NCBI GenBank assembly: GCA_958431945.1
Contig: CAUASQ010000059.1
Span: forward strand, 1 to 10,228
Source of the DNA: an uncultured Collinsella sp.
GTDB lineage: Bacteria > Actinomycetota > Coriobacteriia > Coriobacteriales > Coriobacteriaceae
Direction: 5' to 3'
DNA: 10,228 nucleotides
In this document: one piece after another, positions 6,604 to 10,228 of the stretch
How the letters are laid out: the number at the start of each line of letters is the position of its first letter
Numbering within the stretch: position 1 is the first letter of the stretch
Program-made: the position numbers and the translations under genes
The notes under the pieces: generated by a model
What the model saw: only the letters and a program-made list of their open reading frames with translations
What the model was told of the DNA's origin: nothing
Databases searched by the model: none

Positions 6604-8148
6604 GTGGCCGGAATCGGTTTTGAGCTCAAACGCCTGTTTAGGCGCAAGGGTCTGTTTGCCACGATGCGCGCCTATGGCTACGCCGGCATTGTGTGCACGG
6701 GCCCCATGCTGCTGGGCGTGCTGCTCCAGGTGGGTATCTTGGTGCTGTGCGGTCTGTGGGGCGTGGGTCGCGCCAACCAGGATCTGCTGGTGTGCATGGT
6801 GACCTATACGCTGCTGGCCTCGCTTACGCTCACAAGCTTTTTCTCCATGCCGGTCACGCGCTTTTTGGCCGACATGCTTTTTGCCGAGCGCGAGGAAGAG
6901 ATCTTGCCCTCGTTTTGGGGCTCCAACGCCATCATGCTCGTTGCGGGCACGGTACTCTACGGCGTCTTTTTGCTGTTCTCGGGCGCCACACTGCTGCAGG
7001 GGCTGCTGTGCCTGTGGCTGTTCAACATCATGATCGTCAACTGGAACGGCATGAGCTATCTCACGGCCATCAAGGACTATCGAGGCATCCTGTGCAGCTT
7101 TGCGGCTGCTATTGGCGTGGCGTGTCTGTGCGCCCTGGCCTCGCTGGCGCTGGGGCTGCCACCGGTCGAGGGCCTGTTGGCGTCAATCGCCCTAGGCTAC
7201 GGCGTCATGCTTGCCTGGGATGTGGTACTGCTGTACCGGTATTTTCCACGGAGTGACCGGAGTCCCTGGCGTTTTTTGCGCTGGCTCGACCAATTTATGC
7301 CGCTTGCGCTTACGGGGCTGTTTACCAACTTGGGGCTTTTCACACACCTGGTTATTATCTGGGCGGGCCCTATTGGCGTGCAGATCAAAGGCCTGTTTTA
7401 CGGGGCTCCTTACCATGACGTGCCGGCACTCATTGCGTTTTTGACCACACTCGTCACGACCGTCAACTTTGTGGTGTCGGTCGAGGTCAATTTCTATCCG
7501 CGGTACCGCAACTACTACAGCCTGTTTAACGGCGGCGGCGTGGTGGGCGATATTGTGGTGGCCGAGGAGGAGATGCTCTCCACGCTCAACAGCGAACTGC
7601 GCTTTTGCGCGCTCAAGCAGCTGTTTGTGACGGCGGCGGTCATTTCGCTCGAGACCACAGTGCTCTCGGCCCTGCCGCTGGGCTTTAACAACCTTATGCA
7701 CGGGTATTTTCGCACGTTATGCGTAGGCTATGGCCTGTATGCCGTGGGCAACACGATCCTGCTTATCTTGCTGTACTTTACCGACTACAAGGGGGCCGTG
7801 CTGGCCTCGGGCCTGTTTGCCGGTGTGGCAGGGCTGGCGACCGCCGTGTCGTTGCTTTTGCCGCAGCAGTTTTACGGCTTTGGCTTTTTGTTGGGTGCGG
7901 TGGTGTTTTTTATCGTGGCCCTGCTGCGGCTCGATACCTATACCGCCAACTTGCCGTATCGTATCCTGAGCCAGCAGCCCATGGTGGCGATCGACAAAAC
8001 GGGTCGCTTTACACAGCTGGGCTGCTTGCTCGACCGCGTTGAGCAGCGCTATGAGGAGTGCCGCCGTAAGGGTGAGCCGCACGGCGCGTTTGAGCGCACG
8101 GTGGTCCGTGTGTATCGCAACCATTGGGGAGGTCCTGATGACCGATAG
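6604..8148 (+). CDS. pelG: PelG, Pel polysaccharide membrane transporter
   Basis: A 514-residue polytopic membrane protein of the MVF/PST flippase-like group, with about twelve hydrophobic segments and a short cytoplasmic C-terminal tail (~450-514). It opens with MAGIGFELKRLF, the characteristic PelG N-terminus. The loop after mid-protein carries VEVNFYPRYRNYY and a Gly-Gly-Gly stretch, also typical of the family. Known role: inner-membrane partner of PelD and PelE that is needed for PelF activity and moves the chain across the membrane. The start is GTG at 6604, three bases after the pelF stop, with GAGGGGGAG (6589-6597) 6 bp upstream. This is the only junction in the operon that does not overlap. 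The 3' end overlaps the next gene by 11 bp. Length is slightly above Pseudomonas PelG (~456). Confidence 0.94.
   Translation: MAGIGFELKRLFRRKGLFATMRAYGYAGIVCTGPMLLGVLLQVGILVLCGLWGVGRANQDLLVCMVTYTLLASLTLTSFFSMPVTRFLADMLFAEREEEILPSFWGSNAIMLVAGTVLYGVFLLFSGATLLQGLLCLWLFNIMIVNWNGMSYLTAIKDYRGILCSFAAAIGVACLCALASLALGLPPVEGLLASIALGYGVMLAWDVVLLYRYFPRSDRSPWRFLRWLDQFMPLALTGLFTNLGLFTHLVIIWAGPIGVQIKGLFYGAPYHDVPALIAFLTTLVTTVNFVVSVEVNFYPRYRNYYSLFNGGGVVGDIVVAEEEMLSTLNSELRFCALKQLFVTAAVISLETTVLSALPLGFNNLMHGYFRTLCVGYGLYAVGNTILLILLYFTDYKGAVLASGLFAGVAGLATAVSLLLPQQFYGFGFLLGAVVFFIVALLRLDTYTANLPYRILSQQPMVAIDKTGRFTQLGCLLDRVEQRYEECRRKGEPHGAFERTVVRVYRNHWGGPDDR
8126..8132 (+). promoter_or_regulatory. Ribosome binding site for the cotH-like gene
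   Basis: GGGGAGG is 5 bp before ATG 8138, inside the end of pelG. It favours ATG 8138 over the in-frame ATGs at 8150 and 8153. The upstream in-frame extension is only the pelG shadow and would bury the signal peptide. Confidence 0.75.
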
Positions 8149-9907
8149 GATGATGTCTCGCCGTCGCCTGTTTGAGGCGGCTGCCGGTGCGCTGTTGCTT
8201 TCGGGCTGCTCGGTGCAGGAAGACTCCTCGACCAAAAAGGTCAAAAAGCAGGACAAGATTAAAAAGGCCGAGTCCTCGGACGGTACCAAGCACCTACGCG
8301 ACAAAGATGAACTGTACGAGGTCTACGACGACTCGGGCATCGTGACCATGTACCTGACGGTCTCGCGCGGCAACAGTTCTGAGAACACCGACCACAGCTG
8401 GGCCGAGATCAATACGTACTCGGTCTACGACTATGCCGACATGGGTGTGACGCGCTATCAGGTTATGGGCCTGTTGCAGACGGGCGACGAAGACGGCCCG
8501 GTGGCCGGCGAGGTTGGCTATGGCGAGGAAGCGCCCAATGCCACCGTGCAGGTGCGTGGCCAGACGTCGAGCTCCTACACGCAAAAGAATTACAAGGTGG
8601 AGCTCAAAAAAGGCAAGGGCACCTGGCGCCAACAGCGCGCGATTGCGCTCAACAAGCACATGGGCGAGGGTATGCGTTTTCGCAACAAGATGGCCTACGA
8701 CCTTATCCGCGGGATTCCCCAGATGATGGGCCTGCGTACGCAGTTTGTGCATCTGTGGGTGTGCGACCAGACCGAAAAGTCCAACGATACCTTTGAGGAC
8801 TACGGCCTGTTTACGCAGGTTGAGCAGCTCAACAAGACGGCGCTTAAGGCACATGGCCTGGATAAGAGCGGGCACCTGTACAAGGTGAACAGCTTTGATT
8901 TCCATCGCTACGAGGACACCATTAAGCTTGCCGACGATCCCGACTACAACCAGGCAAGCTTTGAGGGTATGCTCGAGATTAAGGGCGATTCGGACCACAC
9001 CAAGCTCATCGAGATGCTCGACGCCCTCAACGACGAATCGCAAAAGATCGATGACGTGCTCGACGCCTACTTTGATACCGAGAACCTGGTCTATTGGCTG
9101 GCGTTTCAGATTCTGACGGGCAACTGCGATACGCAGAACCGTAACTGCTATCTGTATAGCCCGCTCAACTCCAATACCTGGTACTTTTTTGATTGGGATA
9201 ACGACGGCATGCTGCGCAAGCTGGAGCTTTCTCTTGCCGGGTTCTCGGACTATGCGAGCTGGGAGCGCGGCGTAAGCAACTACTGGGGCAACGTGCTATT
9301 CAATCGTGCGCTGCGCAGCAAATCGTTCCGCAGTGAGCTCGACCGCGCCGTAAAGGACCTGCGCTCGTATATGACCGAGGCACGCCTGGCCAAGATGATT
9401 AAACATTATCGCGAAGTGACTGAATCCCTGGTCTTTGCTTCGCCCGATATCGACAATCTGCCTGTCACCAAGGACGAATACGAGCGGATTGCCGCGGCGA
9501 TTCCCTCCGAGATCGAGGAGAACTACAAGAGCTTTCGCGAGAGCTATAAAAAGCCCATGCCGTTCTACATTGGCGTGCCACAGATCGATAACGGTAAGCT
9601 GCGCATTAACTGGGATGCGTCCTACGACTTTAAGGCGCGTGACATTCGCTATACCGTGGAGCTGGCGCGCGACTATGCCATAAGCGATGTGCTTTTTAAG
9701 GCCGAGGACGTGCTGCTGCCCGAAGTGACCTGCGATGCGCCCGATGCCGGCCAGTATTTTGTGCGCGTGCGCGCCACCAACTCCGACGGCTATACGCAAG
9801 ATGCGTTTGACTACTATGTGACCGACGACGGCAAACACTACGGCATGAAGTGTTTTTACGTGCAGGACGGTGGTAAGGTCGTGGAGGACACGTATGAGGA
9901 GGGCTAG
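8138..9907 (+). CDS. cotH: CotH-kinase-domain lipoprotein with Tat-like signal
   Basis: A 589-residue predicted surface lipoprotein. The N-terminus has a twin-arginine-like SRRRLF (7-12), a hydrophobic stretch and a lipobox LSGC (21-24), so Cys24 is the probable lipid site. A lysine-rich linker follows (7 Lys in 33-43). The central domain is CotH-like: RGQTSSSY (140-147) with downstream Lys150 and Lys153; a FRNKMAYDL segment; YGLFTQVEQ; DTQNRN (331-336); and DWDND (352-356), the last two matching the Asp/Asn metal and catalytic positions of the family. CotH of Bacillus is an atypical kinase that phosphorylates spore coat proteins. The substrate here is unknown. The C-terminal ~475-562 looks like a fibronectin-III-type beta domain (INWDAS, YFVRVRATNSDGY). 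It overlaps pelG by 11 bp and the VTC gene by 14 bp. CotH, VTC and DUF4956 genes often occur together. The kinase activity and its connection to Pel are inferred. Confidence 0.88.
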   Translation: MTDRMMSRRRLFEAAAGALLLSGCSVQEDSSTKKVKKQDKIKKAESSDGTKHLRDKDELYEVYDDSGIVTMYLTVSRGNSSENTDHSWAEINTYSVYDYADMGVTRYQVMGLLQTGDEDGPVAGEVGYGEEAPNATVQVRGQTSSSYTQKNYKVELKKGKGTWRQQRAIALNKHMGEGMRFRNKMAYDLIRGIPQMMGLRTQFVHLWVCDQTEKSNDTFEDYGLFTQVEQLNKTALKAHGLDKSGHLYKVNSFDFHRYEDTIKLADDPDYNQASFEGMLEIKGDSDHTKLIEMLDALNDESQKIDDVLDAYFDTENLVYWLAFQILTGNCDTQNRNCYLYSPLNSNTWYFFDWDNDGMLRKLELSLAGFSDYASWERGVSNYWGNVLFNRALRSKSFRSELDRAVKDLRSYMTEARLAKMIKHYREVTESLVFASPDIDNLPVTKDEYERIAAAIPSEIEENYKSFRESYKKPMPFYIGVPQIDNGKLRINWDASYDFKARDIRYTVELARDYAISDVLFKAEDVLLPEVTCDAPDAGQYFVRVRATNSDGYTQDAFDYYVTDDGKHYGMKCFYVQDGGKVVEDTYEEG

Positions 9908-10228
9908 CGCGCTGCTTGAGCGCCTGGCGGATCCGCCTGTGCGTGCCACGCAGGAGCGTTACCGCCACGAGCTCAAATTTCTCATTAACGAGGGTGAGCG
10001 CGCCGCGCTGGCCTGCCGCATGGCGCCGGTGTTTAAGCTAGACAAGCATGCGCAGGCGGGCGGCTATACCATTCGCAGCCTGTACTTTGACGACTACTGC
10101 AACTCGGCCTACGAAGAAAAAGACGCCGGCATCCTCATGCGCAAAAAGTATCGCGTGCGCATCTACAACGGCAGCGACAAGGTGATTAAGCTCGAGCGCA
10201 AAAAGAAGTACGGCAGCTGGATCTACAA
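9894..10228 (+). CDS. VTC-domain polyphosphate polymerase, N-terminal part (cut by window end)
   Basis: The first 111 codons of a gene that runs off the right edge with no stop. The start is ATG 9894, with GGAGG (9883-9887) 6 bp upstream, inside the last codons of the CotH gene. Recognisable VTC/triphosphate-tunnel features are YRHELKFLI (23-31, with the E26/K28 pair), YTIRSLYFDD (58-67), KYRVRIYNG (85-93, basic R87 and R89) and KLERK (99-103, E101). In the yeast VTC complex this domain makes inorganic polyphosphate from ATP in a tunnel lined by such basic residues. It has no signal peptide, so it would be cytoplasmic. Bacterial VTC proteins are commonly encoded beside CotH and a DUF4956 membrane protein, so a DUF4956 gene may follow outside the window. 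Other tunnel-fold (CYTH-like) activities cannot be excluded from this fragment. Confidence 0.88.
   Translation, partial: MRRASALLERLADPPVRATQERYRHELKFLINEGERAALACRMAPVFKLDKHAQAGGYTIRSLYFDDYCNSAYEEKDAGILMRKKYRVRIYNGSDKVIKLERKKKYGSWIY

Noticed and set aside
8039..8137. Upstream in-frame extension of the CotH gene
   Set aside because: It would place about 33 residues ahead of a clear lipoprotein signal peptide and overlaps pelG; ATG 8138 has a good ribosome binding site.
8294..9043. A 249-codon minus-strand frame, with similar ones at 4879-5676 and 9296-9949
   Set aside because: These mirror the conserved CotH and PelF coding frames on the plus strand and show no domain features of their own.
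1..10228. CRISPR array, tRNA/rRNA, insertion sequence or phage features
   Set aside because: No spaced repeats, no cloverleaf-like sequence, no transposase or integrase frame and no terminal inverted repeats were seen.

Overview
This window is almost entirely one co-directional (+ strand) operon that reads as a Gram-positive-type Pel polysaccharide locus extended by a CotH/VTC module. Base composition is high-GC with Actinobacteria-like codon use. Genes are tightly packed, and there is no outer-membrane export component (no PelB or PelC). This suggests a monoderm high-GC bacterium. My best guess is a Coriobacteriia member such as Collinsella, but that is an inference from style and protein flavour, not a proven assignment.

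Layout: positions 1-258 are a non-coding, comparatively AT-rich leader with a consensus -35 box, phased A-tracts, a short palindrome and an 8-bp direct repeat. Then follow: pelD-like (259-2397; degenerate SDR domain, four membrane segments, GAF, and a degenerate GGDEF with intact RxxD I-site); pelE-like (2394-3299; two membrane helices and helical repeats; TTG start); a PelA deacetylase-like DUF2194 protein (3296-5176); pelF (5173-6600; GT4 glycosyltransferase); pelG (6604-8148; multi-pass membrane transporter); a CotH-kinase lipoprotein (8138-9907); and the first 111 codons of a VTC-domain polyphosphate polymerase (9894 to the window edge). Five of the six junctions overlap by 4-14 bp. The only gap, between pelF and pelG, is 3 bp. 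No terminator or internal intergenic region is visible, so the whole set is probably one transcript that continues beyond the window.

How the genes may work together: by analogy with Pseudomonas Pel, PelF polymerises an N-acetylhexosamine chain from nucleotide sugar in the cytoplasm. PelD, PelE and PelG form the membrane complex that activates PelF and carries the chain across the membrane, with PelD switching the complex on when it binds c-di-GMP. The membrane-anchored PelA-type protein would deacetylate the emerging chain outside the cell, making it cationic. The CotH lipoprotein kinase and the VTC polymerase are not part of classical pel operons. They suggest a phosphate-based step, such as phosphorylation of a protein or glycan partner or polyphosphate synthesis, tied to the same surface structure. 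That last link is a hypothesis.
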